DNA of 64,000 bases from CAVVTR01 sp963751245 (GCA_963751245.1 CAVVTR010000008.1:124001-188000), one strand, 5' to 3'. Shown: positions 35,126 through 44,579, counted from the stretch's first letter. Program-made: numbers and translations. The notes: generated by a model not told the origin, from the sequence alone.

Positions 35126-35881
35126 ATGAGGCTTGAACTGCACGTCTGGCGACAGAAGAACCGTACGTCGAAGGGCCGCTTCGTCACCTACAACCTGGAA
35201 GACGTCAACGAGCACATGTCCTTCCTCGAGATGCTCGACGTCCTCAATCAGGGCCTCGTCGAGCAGGGCGAGGAGCCGGTGGCCTTCGAGCACGACTGCC
35301 GCGAGGGCATCTGCGGCTCCTGCGGCCTGGTGATCAACGGCATCGCCCACGGGCGCGAGAAGGGCACAACGGTCTGCCAGCTCCACATGCGCCACTTCAA
35401 GGACGCAGAGGTGGTCTACATCGAGCCCTGGCGCTCGCGGGCGTTCCCCGTCATCAAGGACCTGGTGGTGGACCGCAGCGCCTTCGACCGCATCGTGGAG
35501 GCCGGCGGGTTCGTCTCCGTGAGGACCGGCTCGGCCCCCGACGCCAACGCCGTCCCAATCAGCAAGAGGACGGCCGACCTGGCCATGGACGCCGCGGCGT
35601 GCATCGGGTGCGGCGCCTGCGTCGCCGCCTGCCCCAACGGGGCCGCCATGCTCTTCGTGGCGGCGAAGATCTCCCACCTGGGACTGCTGCCTCAGGGCCA
35701 GCCCGAGCGGCGCCGGCGCGCCCTGGGCATGGTCGAGCAGATGGAGCGCGAGGGGTTCGGAAGCTGCACCAACTACCGCGAGTGCGAGGCGGTGTGCCCC
35801 AAGGAGATCTCGATCCGCTTCATCGCCAGGATGAACCGGGACTACTTCACGGCGGCGGTGACCTCCCCCGACGGGGAGTGA
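35126..35881 (+). CDS. sdhB: Succinate dehydrogenase / fumarate reductase iron-sulfur subunit
   Basis: A 251-residue electron-transfer subunit. The plant-type ferredoxin domain binds a [2Fe-2S] cluster through DCREGICGSC and a distal Cys in TTVCQLH. The C-terminal ferredoxin domain has CIGCGACVAACP for [4Fe-4S], and SCTNYRECEAVCP helps hold the [3Fe-4S] cluster. GGGAGC precedes the ATG. It completes sdhCAB and passes electrons from FAD to the hemes and quinone. Confidence 0.95.
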   Translation: MRLELHVWRQKNRTSKGRFVTYNLEDVNEHMSFLEMLDVLNQGLVEQGEEPVAFEHDCREGICGSCGLVINGIAHGREKGTTVCQLHMRHFKDAEVVYIEPWRSRAFPVIKDLVVDRSAFDRIVEAGGFVSVRTGSAPDANAVPISKRTADLAMDAAACIGCGACVAACPNGAAMLFVAAKISHLGLLPQGQPERRRRALGMVEQMEREGFGSCTNYRECEAVCPKEISIRFIARMNRDYFTAAVTSPDGE

Positions 35882-35894
35882 GCCGGGCGGGCGC

Positions 35895-37100
35895 TCACAG
35901 CCCGAAGCTGCGGTGCGCGTGCTCGGCGACGGTGCGCGCGATGGCGATGGAGGCGGTGGCCGCCGGGGACGGCGCGTTGAGCACGTGGATCTCCCGCTCG
36001 GTGTCGACGATGCGGAAGTCGTCCACCAGCGCGCCGTCGCGGGTCAGGGCCTGGGCCCGGACACCGGCGCCGCCGGGGACCAGGTCTTCGCGGCGCACCT
36101 CGGGGAGCAGCCGCTGCAGCGCCTTGACGAAGGCGCCCTTGCTCCACGAGCGCCACATCTCGCCGAGGCCGGTACGCCAGAAGCGCGCGGCCAGCCTCCA
36201 GAAGCCCGGGTAGAGCAGCGTGTCGAGGGTGTCCGCGAGGGAGAAGCTCGTGCGCGAGTACCCCTCCCGCTCGAACGCCAGCACGGCGTTGGGACCGGCC
36301 TCCACGGCGCCGTTGACCCGGCGCGTGAAGTGCACGCCGAGGAAGGGGAAACGCGGGTCCGGGACCGGGTAGACCAGGTTCCGGATCAGCTCCCGGCGCG
36401 CGGGGGCGAGCTCGTAGTACTCCCCGCGGAACGGCACGATGCGCACGCCGGGCTCGACCCCGCACAGACGCGCGACGCGGTCGCTCTGCAGGCCGGCGCA
36501 GTTGACCAGGTTGCGGGTTCGCACGGCGCCCGCGGCGGTCTCCAGGACGAGCTCGCCGCCGCGCTGCACCACCGCGGTGACCCGGCCCCCGAGCACGATC
36601 TCGCCGCCGTGCCGCCGTACCTCGCCGGCGAAGGAGGCGGTCACCTCCCCGTAGTCGACGATGCCGGTCTGGGGAACGAAGAGGCCGGCGACGCCGGCGA
36701 TGTGGGGCTCGACCTCCGCGATCTCCTCCGCCGCCAGGCGCCGCAGCCCGTCGAGGCCGTTGGCCCGCCCCCGGGCCTCAAGTGCCCACAGCCGCTCCAC
36801 CTCGTCGGCCCGCGTGGCCACCACCACCTTCCCGCAGCGCTCGTGGGCGATGCCGTGCTCGTCGCAGTAGCGCATGAGGGCCTCCCGGCCCTCGACGCAG
36901 TTCTTCGCCTTCAGGGAGCCGGGGGCGTAGTAGAGCCCGGAGTGCATGACGCCGCTGTTGCGTCCGGTCTGGTGGGCCGCCAGACGGTCCTCTGCCTCGA
37001 GCACCACCACGCGGCACCGCGGCGCCAGCGTCATGGCCGTCGCCACCCCCACGATCCCGCCGCCGATCACCGCCACGTCGTAGCACCGCCCCTCGCTCAT
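35895..37100 (-). CDS. lhgO: L-2-hydroxyglutarate oxidase
   Basis: A 401-residue FAD-dependent oxidoreductase of the DAO family that oxidises L-2-hydroxyglutarate to 2-oxoglutarate, feeding electrons to the quinone pool. The FAD motif is VAVIGGGIVGVATAMTL; family markers are GRNSGVMHSGLYYAPGSLKA and PFLGVHFTRRVNGAVEAGPN. The ATG at 37100 overlaps the stop of the phosphatase gene by 4 bases. It is convergent with sdhB, leaving a 13-bp gap that contains part of a GTGAGC/GCTCAC hairpin. Confidence 0.9.
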   Translation of the reverse strand: MSEGRCYDVAVIGGGIVGVATAMTLAPRCRVVVLEAEDRLAAHQTGRNSGVMHSGLYYAPGSLKAKNCVEGREALMRYCDEHGIAHERCGKVVVATRADEVERLWALEARGRANGLDGLRRLAAEEIAEVEPHIAGVAGLFVPQTGIVDYGEVTASFAGEVRRHGGEIVLGGRVTAVVQRGGELVLETAAGAVRTRNLVNCAGLQSDRVARLCGVEPGVRIVPFRGEYYELAPARRELIRNLVYPVPDPRFPFLGVHFTRRVNGAVEAGPNAVLAFEREGYSRTSFSLADTLDTLLYPGFWRLAARFWRTGLGEMWRSWSKGAFVKALQRLLPEVRREDLVPGGAGVRAQALTRDGALVDDFRIVDTEREIHVLNAPSPAATASIAIARTVAEHAHRSFGL

Positions 37101-39166
37101 GAGACGCCCCCTTCCTGCACCGCTCCCGCCCCTTCGTCCGGCCCCGCGCGCTCCACGACCATGAGGGTGATGTCGTCCGTGGCGTCGGCCCCGCCGAGGA
37201 ACGACTCCACGGAACCCACGACCTCCGCCGTCAACGCCCGCACGCCGCAACCGCGGCACTCCTCGATCGCCCCGCGCAGGCGTTCCCATCCGTAGGCCTC
37301 ACCGGCCTCGTTCCGCGTCTCCACGAGCCCGTCGGAGTAGACCACGAGACGGCTCCCCGGCGGGAAGTCCCGCGTCGCCGAGGGAGGCGGCGCGTCCCAG
37401 GCATAGCCCACCGGCAGCGAACCCAGGAGCACCTCCTCGACGCTCCCGCCGGGCCCGGCGAGGAGCACCGGAGGGTGCCCCGCGCTGCTGATCTCCACCC
37501 GGCCCGCCTCGGCGTCGAGCTCCACCACCGCAATGGTGACCATGCGCCGCCTCAGCGACTGCTCCAGGATCAGGTCGTTGAGACGCTGGAGGAGCTCGGC
37601 GCCCCGGTGCCCCCCGCGCACGAGGGTGGCGACGGCGGACTTCACCATGGCCATGAGCAGGCCCGTGGGCAGGCCGTGCCCCGCCACGTCCCCCACCGTC
37701 ACCAGCAGCCGCCCGCCGGGGAGCTCGAAGACGTCGAAGTAGTCGCCCCCCACCTCCGTCGCCGGGAGGAAGTGCGCGTCCACCGTGAACTCGCCGTGGC
37801 GGACCTCCCGCTTGGGCAGGAGGCTCTGCTGAATCTCCCGAGCGAGCTCCACTTCGCGGTCGAGGCGCTCCTTCTCCTTGACCTCGGCGATCATGTTCCG
37901 CACCGAGGCGGTCATCGCGTTGAACGAGATGGCCAGCTCGCCCAGCTGGTCCTTCCGTTTGACGGGGATACGGTGATCCAGGTGTCCGTGGGCGATCTCC
38001 CGGGCGCCGCGGGAGAGCCTCGCCGTGGAGCGCATGATGGACACGATCATCACGCCGGCGAGCAGGACGGCAATGCCATAGAGCACGGCGAAGATCAGCG
38101 TGACGCCACCGATGGCCCCGAGGAACTCGCTGCGGAGGCGGTACGGTGATCCGAACAGGTCGGAGAACGCCCCCGAAGGGGACGACTTGAGCAGGGCGAG
38201 GGTGCGGCGGGAGGCTTCCAGCGCCCCCGTCGACCACACCCGGGGCTGCCGGCCGACACGGAACCACACCACCCAGTTCCCCTGCAGCAGCCCCCCGCTG
38301 CCAAGGCCCCGGGGGATCCAGCCGGGCTCGATGTCCTCCGGCGGCACCGGCTCGCCCTGCACGCGCAGCTCGCGGCTCGCCTCCGGCTGGCGCCGGCCGC
38401 CGGCCGCCTGTCCCCCGAGGGTGATGTTCAGGCTCCCCTGCCCGGCGCCTCCCGCGGACACTCCCCTGATCCTGGTCAGGCGGAAACGGACGCTGAACCA
38501 GTTGTCGGCATCGATCTTCCTCGCCGTCGTCAGGTCCAGGGGCACCAGCAGGGCGACGGCCCTCGGCCCCTGGCGCTGGACCGCCGCGAGAAACGTCCGC
38601 CCCCTGCCCACGATGACCGGGCCCGACCACATCACCGAGGTGGCCCAGCCCGGCGCGTCGAGCCCGTCGAGCCCCTCGCTCCGCCAGGTCCTACCGGCAT
38701 CCTCGTAGATCCACTCCAGCCGGGGCACCTCGCCAGGCGGACGGGCCGCGGCCTCCTTCAGGTAGGCCACGGCCCTGGCGTCGCCGCCGTCCTCGGCCTC
38801 GTCGACGGTGCGGCTCACGCTCCGCTGGAGCTCGCGGAACACGCGGACCTCCAGCTCCCCGAACCTCGCCGAGGTGTACTGGCCCACCAGCATGTAGCTG
38901 GCGAGGGAGAGCAGCACCGCGAAGAGGAGGAACGGTAGGACGCTGACCAGCAGGTACGAGACGAAGAGCCGGACGCCGATGCGGTAGGTGAGCCGGAGCC
39001 AGAGACGGCGAAGGAACGCTGCCGCCGCCGCCAGGATCCATGCCACCAGCCCCACCGTGACGAGCACCCGGGCGTCGGAGCCCGGCGCGACGAGGATGAG
39101 CACCACCAGTGCCGCCGCCAGCACGGCGCCCGTGGTGATCCACACACGCCTCGCCTTCCGGCGCAT
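37097..39166 (-). CDS. HAMP-PP2C (SpoIIE/RsbU-type) phosphatase
   Basis: A 689-residue membrane-anchored signalling phosphatase. Two N-terminal helices (about 8-55) and one near 75-95 precede a long periplasmic sensor (about 100-330); another helix (LIFAVLYGIAVLLAGVMIVSI) leads to a HAMP domain with MRSTARLSRGAREIA and a coiled coil. The C-terminal PP2C-type domain begins AREIQQSLLPK and contains VGGDYFDVF, VGDVAGHGLPTGLLMA and the terminal DATDDITLMVV metal ligands. Such proteins act on anti-anti-sigma factors; no STAS or RsbW partner lies nearby. Start ATG 39166 follows GAGGAGAGGG. Confidence 0.88.
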   Translation of the reverse strand: MRRKARRVWITTGAVLAAALVVLILVAPGSDARVLVTVGLVAWILAAAAAFLRRLWLRLTYRIGVRLFVSYLLVSVLPFLLFAVLLSLASYMLVGQYTSARFGELEVRVFRELQRSVSRTVDEAEDGGDARAVAYLKEAAARPPGEVPRLEWIYEDAGRTWRSEGLDGLDAPGWATSVMWSGPVIVGRGRTFLAAVQRQGPRAVALLVPLDLTTARKIDADNWFSVRFRLTRIRGVSAGGAGQGSLNITLGGQAAGGRRQPEASRELRVQGEPVPPEDIEPGWIPRGLGSGGLLQGNWVVWFRVGRQPRVWSTGALEASRRTLALLKSSPSGAFSDLFGSPYRLRSEFLGAIGGVTLIFAVLYGIAVLLAGVMIVSIMRSTARLSRGAREIAHGHLDHRIPVKRKDQLGELAISFNAMTASVRNMIAEVKEKERLDREVELAREIQQSLLPKREVRHGEFTVDAHFLPATEVGGDYFDVFELPGGRLLVTVGDVAGHGLPTGLLMAMVKSAVATLVRGGHRGAELLQRLNDLILEQSLRRRMVTIAVVELDAEAGRVEISSAGHPPVLLAGPGGSVEEVLLGSLPVGYAWDAPPPSATRDFPPGSRLVVYSDGLVETRNEAGEAYGWERLRGAIEECRGCGVRALTAEVVGSVESFLGGADATDDITLMVVERAGPDEGAGAVQEGGVS

Positions 39167-39198
39167 CCCTCTCCTCGCTTCTTTCCCTGCCACCGGCC

Positions 39199-39981
39199 TC
39201 AGCCGGCGCTGCCCTCCCGCCAGGCGTGGACGGCGGAGGCCTGCGCCGACGGCATCAGTACCATCTCGCGGACGTTGGCGTGCGGGGGCCGCGTCGCGCA
39301 GTAGAGCACGGCGTCGGCCACATCCCTCGGTGACAGCGGCACGATGCCCCGGTACACGGCCGCAGCCCGGTCCTCGTCCCCGTGGAACCGGACCACCGAG
39401 AACTCGGTCTCGACCATCCCGGGGTCCACGGAGGAGACGCGCACCCCCGTCCCCAGCAGATCCATCCCCGCACCCCGCGTCAGCGCGGCGACGGCGTGCT
39501 TGGTGGCACAGTAGACGTTGCCGTTGGGGTACGCCTCGTGGCCCGCGATGGACCCGATGTTGATGACGTGGCCGCTGCCGCGTTCCACCATGCCGGGGAG
39601 CACGGCCCTGGTGACGTAGAGAAGCCCCTTGAGGTTCGTGTCGATCATCTCGTCCCAGTCGGCCGTGTCGCCGGCCTGCAGCCCGGTGAGACCCCGGGCC
39701 AGACCGGCGTTGTTGACCAGGATGTCGATGGAGCGCCAGGGTGCGGTGAGGCCGCCGACGAAGGCCTCCACGGCCTCGCGGTCCCTCACGTCGAGCCCGC
39801 GCGTGAGCACCTCGATCCCGTACGTCTCCTCGAGCTCCGCGGCGAGACGCTCCAGCCGCTCGGCCCGCCGCGCCGCCAGCACCAGATGGACCCCCTCGGC
39901 CGCGAAGGCCCGGGCGCACGCCTCTCCGATGCCGCTCGACCCTCCGGTGATCACTGCCCTCCTGCCCTTCAGATCAGCCAT
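39199..39981 (-). CDS. Short-chain dehydrogenase/reductase, YdfG-like
   Basis: A 260-residue classical SDR. The NADP motif is ITGGSSGIGEACA (residues 11-23), LVNNAGLARG is the structural Asn segment, and the catalytic Ser-Tyr-Lys are in NIGSIAGHE and YCATKHAV. The closest well-known type is YdfG (3-hydroxy acid and malonic semialdehyde reductase), but specificity is not readable. ATG 39981 has GGAGG upstream. It is 32 bp before the phosphatase gene, which may be a shared transcript only. Confidence 0.85.
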   Translation of the reverse strand: MADLKGRRAVITGGSSGIGEACARAFAAEGVHLVLAARRAERLERLAAELEETYGIEVLTRGLDVRDREAVEAFVGGLTAPWRSIDILVNNAGLARGLTGLQAGDTADWDEMIDTNLKGLLYVTRAVLPGMVERGSGHVINIGSIAGHEAYPNGNVYCATKHAVAALTRGAGMDLLGTGVRVSSVDPGMVETEFSVVRFHGDEDRAAAVYRGIVPLSPRDVADAVLYCATRPPHANVREMVLMPSAQASAVHAWREGSAG

Positions 39982-40118
39982 GCCGCCTCCCATGCGCGAC
40001 GTTCCAGGCTATCCTAGCGCGGATTCACCGAGGAATTTCCGCCCCTTCGCCGGGGGTTGGGAGGCACGGCGGCGCCGCACGGGGCGTTGCCAAGGCACAC
40101 TCACGGACTGCAGGACCC

Positions 40119-40967
40119 ATGGAGCCAGCCCTGGAACAGACGACCGAAGCCTCCCGCGAATCCCTGGTGGAGCGGGACCTGACCAACGCGACGGTGACCC
40201 TCCGCACCGACCTCACCGCGGAGCTCAGCATCGTGAGGGTGGCGCCGGACCACGGCACCGCTCCCGCGTTCGAGCCCGGCCAGTTCACCCTGCTGGGCCT
40301 GCCGGCGGTGCAGGCCCCGTCAGTCCCCGCCGCCGCCGCGAGGACGCAGCGCCTGCTCCGGCGCGCCTACTCCATCGCGTCATCACCCGCCGAGCGCCGC
40401 TACCTGGAATTCTACGTGGCGCTGGTGGAGCAGGGGCACCTCAGCCCGCAGCTGTGGACCGTTCCTGAAGGCGGGCGGCTGTGGATGGACCCGAGGGTCA
40501 GCGGCCGCTTCACCCTCGCCGGGGTGCCCGGCGGGGCGGACCTCCTCATGGTGGCCACGGGTACCGGGATCGCCCCGTTCATGTCCATGCTGCGGACCTT
40601 CCACGGCGCCGGGCGCTGGCGGCACGCCGTCCTGGTCCACGGGGTGCGTCGCGCTTCCGACCTGGCGTACCGGACCGAGCTGGAGGCGATGGCGGCCTCT
40701 TCCTCGGCGTTCACCTACCTGCCCACCGTGACCCGCGAGGAGACGGCGTCGACGTGGAGGGGGCTCCGCGGCCGCGTCCAGCAGATCCTCGAGGACGGCA
40801 CCTACGACGGCATCGTGGGCAGGGCCCTCAACCCCGCTCACTGGCACGTCTTCCTGTGCGGGAACCCCGGGATGATCGAGTCGGTCCGGGAAGGCCTCGC
40901 CCGCCGCGGCTTCTCCACCGGCGCCGACGGGGCCCCGCGGAACCTCCACTTCGAGCGCTACTGGTAG
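40119..40967 (+). CDS. Ferredoxin/flavodoxin-NADP+ reductase
   Basis: A 282-residue FAD/NAD(P)-binding reductase of the Fpr type. The FAD motif is RRAYSIASSPAERR (RxYS), and the NADP domain opens with LLMVATGTGIAPFMSML. The C-terminal HVFLCGNPGMIESV and the aromatic terminus HFERYW match the bacterial FNR group, where the last residue stacks on FAD. It has an N-terminal extension of about 25 residues. It ends 10 bp inside the convergent M23 gene. Confidence 0.88.
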   Translation: MEPALEQTTEASRESLVERDLTNATVTLRTDLTAELSIVRVAPDHGTAPAFEPGQFTLLGLPAVQAPSVPAAAARTQRLLRRAYSIASSPAERRYLEFYVALVEQGHLSPQLWTVPEGGRLWMDPRVSGRFTLAGVPGGADLLMVATGTGIAPFMSMLRTFHGAGRWRHAVLVHGVRRASDLAYRTELEAMAASSSAFTYLPTVTREETASTWRGLRGRVQQILEDGTYDGIVGRALNPAHWHVFLCGNPGMIESVREGLARRGFSTGADGAPRNLHFERYW

Positions 40968-41770
40968 CGCGAAATCGACGCCAGGCCAGCCGGCGGCTCG
41001 AGCAGGAGCCGGGGGTCGATCCGCGCGCCCTGCCACCGCACCCCGAAGTGCAGATGCGGGCCGGTCGCCCGCCCCGTGGCCCCCACGTCCCCGATCCGCT
41101 GGCCGCGGCGCACGGCCTCGCCGACGCGGACGCGGATGCGGCGGAGATGGAAGTACATGGTGACGAGCCCGTCGCCGTGGTCGATGAACACGCTGTTCCC
41201 GCTGAAGAAGTGCTCTTCCGCCATGACCACCGTCCCCGCCGCCGCCGCCACCACCGGCGTACCCGCCGCCGCGGCGACGTCGATGCCCGTGTGGGGGTTG
41301 CGGGGCTCCCCGTTGATGAAGCGCCGCGCCCCGAAGTGCCCGCCGCGGAGCGCCCCGGGCACGGGGGGCGCGAGGGGGAGGTGGAAGCGGACAGGGGTGA
41401 GGCGGTCCCAGAGCCGCGCCACCCGGGCCTGCTCCCGCTCCGCCCTGGCCGCGTCGCCGGGGCTCAGGTGGACCCGGCTCTCGTCGCGGATGGTGAGCCG
41501 CTGCGTCGGGTAGGGATAGCCGGCCACCTCGATCTCCGCGCGCTCCATCACGCCGTGCCGGCGGCGGGCCACCTCGAGGGGCCCCTCGGCGCTGAGCAGA
41601 TCCACGGGAAAGTAGCAGGTGTCCCCTACGGGCTCCCAGACGCGGGCCCCCATGATGCAGACCTCGGTGCCGCGGCCGCTCCAGCGCACCACGCTGCCCG
41701 GCGCGACGGTCACGGGGCCCGGCGGCGTCGCGTTCGAGGCGAGCGCCAGCAGAAGGACCAGGAACGTCAT
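40958..41770 (-). CDS. Secreted M23 family metallopeptidase (LytM-type)
   Basis: A 270-residue exported peptidoglycan hydrolase or regulator. A short signal peptide (MTFLVLLLALAS) is followed by an N-terminal beta region of about 130 residues, then the M23 domain: GGHFGARRF, PHTGIDVAAAAGTPVVAA and the second zinc-binding motif GPHLHFGVRW. Zinc ligands are complete (HxxxD and HxH), so it should be catalytic. The ATG at 41770 has no Shine-Dalgarno; TATGGT at 41782-41777 ends 6 nt upstream, suggesting a leaderless message. Confidence 0.88.
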   Translation of the reverse strand: MTFLVLLLALASNATPPGPVTVAPGSVVRWSGRGTEVCIMGARVWEPVGDTCYFPVDLLSAEGPLEVARRRHGVMERAEIEVAGYPYPTQRLTIRDESRVHLSPGDAARAEREQARVARLWDRLTPVRFHLPLAPPVPGALRGGHFGARRFINGEPRNPHTGIDVAAAAGTPVVAAAAGTVVMAEEHFFSGNSVFIDHGDGLVTMYFHLRRIRVRVGEAVRRGQRIGDVGATGRATGPHLHFGVRWQGARIDPRLLLEPPAGLASISRYQ

Positions 41771-41776
41771 CCATCC

Positions 41777-41782
41777 ACCATA
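41777..41782 (-). promoter_or_regulatory. -10-like TATGGT directly upstream of the M23 gene
   Basis: On the minus strand the hexamer ends 6 nt before the ATG with no ribosome site between, as expected for a leaderless transcript. Confidence 0.4.
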
Positions 41783-41813
41783 CCAGCCCGTCCCGACCCC
41801 GCCGCGGCCGCCC

Positions 41814-42203
41814 TCACACGTTGAGCTCGACCCGCACATCGGGCGCGTTGACCACGAACACCCGTTCATTGTTGCTCTGCGGGTCCGAGGGAATGACGAA
41901 GAAACCCTGCCGGTCCGGCGCGAACCCCTGCGTGTACCCGGTGAGCACCTCACCGTCGGAGAAGGTACAGCGCGCCTTGCGGCCGTACATGCGCGCGAGG
42001 TCGAACTGCCGCTTCTCGGCGTAGCCCGGGTTACCCTCGAAGGTCTTGACGAAGAAGACCGCCTTGAGCTCACCGAGGGCGATCTCGACGGTCTTTCCGT
42101 GGGCGCCCGTGAGGTGGAACCTCCCCCTCGTCGGGGAGAAGTTCGTCGTCGTTCCCTTCATCATGCGTCCATCGCGAAAACGAGCCACGATCCTGCTCTC
42201 CAT
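41814..42203 (-). CDS. Conserved small protein of unknown function (possible DUF6982)
   Basis: A 129-residue soluble, beta-rich protein. Its opening VARFRDGRMMKGTTTNFSPT and the ELKAVFFVKTFEGN segment recall a small acidobacterial/deltaproteobacterial family that I believe is DUF6982, sometimes found fused to PilZ-like domains; this name is from memory and uncertain. A second strand repeat is seen in CTFSDGEVLTGYTQGF, hinting at two related barrels. The start has GGGAGG 6 nt upstream. It is monocistronic between the M23 and transporter genes. No function can be assigned. Confidence 0.7.
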   Translation of the reverse strand: MESRIVARFRDGRMMKGTTTNFSPTRGRFHLTGAHGKTVEIALGELKAVFFVKTFEGNPGYAEKRQFDLARMYGRKARCTFSDGEVLTGYTQGFAPDRQGFFVIPSDPQSNNERVFVVNAPDVRVELNV

Positions 42204-42263
42204 CTCGCCTCCCTGCTTCCGCTCGCGCCGCCAGGCGCCCGGGGCCCGTCCAGCCGCGGGCGG

Positions 42264-43627
42264 TCACGCCTCCTGGCGTTCGAGCCACCTGTTGAACAGC
42301 CACATGCTCGCGGCGGAGATGAGCCCGATGGACATGAGGATGATCCATCCGATGGCGTTGTAGGTCGGGTTGAGCTCGAGCAGGCCGCTGTCCAGCTTCA
42401 CCGCGTCTTTCGCCATGATGTCGTTGAAGATGAACGCCCCCACGGGCCCGCCCGTGATCGCGCCGATGGCGAGCGGCAGGTTCGCGTAGCCCAGGAACAG
42501 ACCCTCCTGGCCCTTGGGCGCCAGGGCGCCGATGTACTCGTACATCCGCGGCGAGGTGAACAGCTCGCCGAAGGCGATCAGCGCCACCGTGAGGATGACG
42601 AACACCGATCCCAGCGGGAGCCAGTTGGCCACCAGCGACCTCACGCCGCCGGCGCTGAACACGGGGACCAGGTTGATCACCATCGAAAGCCCGATGATCA
42701 CCGTTCCGACGATCATCGAGCGGATCGGGCGCATCTTGCCGAACGCCCGGGTGACGAGGAGCTGGAAGCACACGATGACGAGCGGGTTGGCCGCCGTGTA
42801 GAGGTCCATGGCCGGGCTGGTCTCCACCACGCGCTTGAGGTACAGCGGAAGCACGTTGTAGACCTGGTTGTAGAGGAAGAAGAACCCGGAGACGACGAGC
42901 AGGAAGAGCGTGAACCGTCCGCTCTTGAGCACCAGCACCATGTCGAGCAGGATGCGGCCGACGGGCTTCTTCGGCCTGGCCGGAGCCGCTCCCCCCCGCC
43001 GCCGTGGTCGCGGTAGAAGATGAGCACCACGAAGAACGCCACCACCGACGCCACGGTGGCGACGGCGAAGATGAACGACAGGCTGGAGCGGGTCCTCACG
43101 TAGTAGGCGACGCCGCGCCCCACCAGCGAGCCGATGTTGATGACCATGTAGAAGATGGCGAAGCCCATGGTGGCCCGTGCCCCCGCGGTCTTCTGCACCG
43201 TCCCGGAGATGCAGGGCTTGATCACCGAGCCGCCCATGCCGATGAGGAGGATGGCGACGACCACCGCGACGACCAGGTCGGTGCCCGCGGTGAACTCCGA
43301 GCCGACCGTCGCGCTGAGCTCGGCCCCGCCGAACCAGACGGGGTAGCCCATGAGAAAGTACCCGGCGCTCAGGAGCACGAAGGCCACCAGCAGCGACCGC
43401 CGGAACCCGACCTGGTCGGCGATGGTGCCGGAGAGGATGGGCAGGAAGTAGACGAGTCCCCAGAGCAGGCTGTTGAGGTTGGACGGCCACCACGCCCCGA
43501 GGCCGAGCTGCCCGAGGTAGATGACGACGAAGCTCGCCATGGAGTAGTAGGCGGCGCGCTCGAACAGCTCGGTGACGTTGGCGGTCCAGAAGACCCTGGG
43601 GTACTTCTCGGGTTCGGTCGCGTGCAC
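42264..43627 (-). CDS. POT-family peptide MFS transporter; frameshifted
   Basis: A proton-dependent oligopeptide transporter of 12-14 helices. The N-terminus has the POT pattern YPRVFWTANVTELFERAAYY and WGLVYFLPILSGTIADQVGF; the second half holds VLPLYLKRVVETSP and EYIGALAPKGQEGLFLGYANLP. The frame breaks in a C7 run at 42991-42997 (G7 in the coding strand). Adding one base joins HGGGG to GAAPARPKKPVG and yields one 454-residue protein. Start GTG 43627 has GGGAGG just upstream. Substrate is likely di- or tripeptides, fitting the many peptidases in this region. Confidence 0.8.
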
Positions 43628-43671
43628 GTGGCCTCCCTGATCTGCCCCTCCCCTGCCCGGGGCCGTCGTGG

Positions 43672-43763
43672 GATTGTAACGGACATGTCAATGCGGTGGG
43701 CCTGTGTCCGCGACGCCCGTCACGCCGCACCGGAAGCGATCCCGCCCCGCCTGCGTTACAATC
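43672..43763. promoter_or_regulatory. Inverted GATTGTAAC/GTTACAATC pair between divergent genes
   Basis: Perfect 9-bp inverted copies at 43672-43680 and 43755-43763 each contain TACAAT in the orientation needed for a -10 box of the gene they face: the transporter on the minus strand and the FKBP gene on the plus strand. No convincing -35 accompanies either, so they could also be operator halves. Confidence 0.4.
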
Positions 43764-43811
43764 GTCGATCCGCGGCGGACCAAGGGACCTCCCGGTGGAA
43801 AGGACTCCGAG

Positions 43812-44519
43812 ATGAAGATTCGCGTGACTCTCGTGATGGTCGCGGCGCTGGCTGTGGCGCCGCTGGCGGCCTCGGCGGCGGACGCCCCGGCGACGCTCAA
43901 GACCGACAAGGACAAGCTCAGCTACAGCCTGGGCATGGACGTCGCCAACAGCTTCATGCGCCAGAACGTGGAGGTCGACCCCGCGGTCTTCGCGCGGGGC
44001 TTCGCCGACGCCTACGCCGGCGGGCCCACGGCGCTCACCGAGGACGAGGTGAAGGCCGAGATCATGAAGCTGCAGAAGGACCTCATGGCGAAGCAGGAGG
44101 CCCAGATGAAGGACGCGGCCGCCAAGAACAAGGTCGCCGGTGATGCCTTCCTCGCCGCCAATGCCAAGAAGGAGGGCGTCGTCACCCTGCCCAGCGGTCT
44201 GCAGTACAAGGTGATCAAGGAGGGCACCGGCCCGACGCCCACCGCCGACGACACCGTGACCGTCAACTACAAGGGGACGCTCATCGACGGCACCGAGTTC
44301 GACAGCTCCTACAAGCGCGGCCAGCCCGCGACCTTCCCGGTGAAGGGCGTGATCCCCGGCTGGACCGAGGCGCTGCAGAAGATGAAGGTGGGCTCCACGT
44401 GGGAGCTCTTCATCCCGCCGAGCCTCGCCTACGGCGAGAAGGGCGCGGGTCGCTTCATCGCGCCCAACTCGACCCTGATCTTCCAGGTAGAGCTGCTCGG
44501 CATCGGCGACAAGAAGTGA
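43812..44519 (+). CDS. FKBP-type peptidyl-prolyl isomerase, FkpA/Mip-like
   Basis: A 235-residue periplasmic foldase. A signal peptide (VTLVMVAALAVAPLAASAAD) precedes an FkpA N-terminal dimerisation domain with KLSYSLGMDVANSF and a long helix (MKLQKDLMAKQEAQMKDAA), then the FKBP domain: GTLIDGTEFDSSYKRGQP, VIPGWTEALQKMKVGS, IPPSLAYGEKG and FQVELLGI. Active-site aromatic residues are present. Start ATG 43812 has AAAGGA 9 nt upstream. It is followed by a strong terminator, so it is probably a single-gene transcript. Confidence 0.93.
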   Translation: MKIRVTLVMVAALAVAPLAASAADAPATLKTDKDKLSYSLGMDVANSFMRQNVEVDPAVFARGFADAYAGGPTALTEDEVKAEIMKLQKDLMAKQEAQMKDAAAKNKVAGDAFLAANAKKEGVVTLPSGLQYKVIKEGTGPTPTADDTVTVNYKGTLIDGTEFDSSYKRGQPATFPVKGVIPGWTEALQKMKVGSTWELFIPPSLAYGEKGAGRFIAPNSTLIFQVELLGIGDKK

Positions 44520-44554
44520 CCACCGCCGGCCCAGCGCCGGAGACGGGACAACGA

Positions 44555-44578
44555 GGGGGGCCTCCGGCCCCCCTTTTT
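44555..44578 (+). terminator. Rho-independent terminator after the FKBP gene
   Basis: GGGGGGCC-TCC-GGCCCCCC forms an 8-bp stem followed immediately by TTTTT, 35 nt after the stop. Confidence 0.9.
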
Positions 44579-44579
44579 C

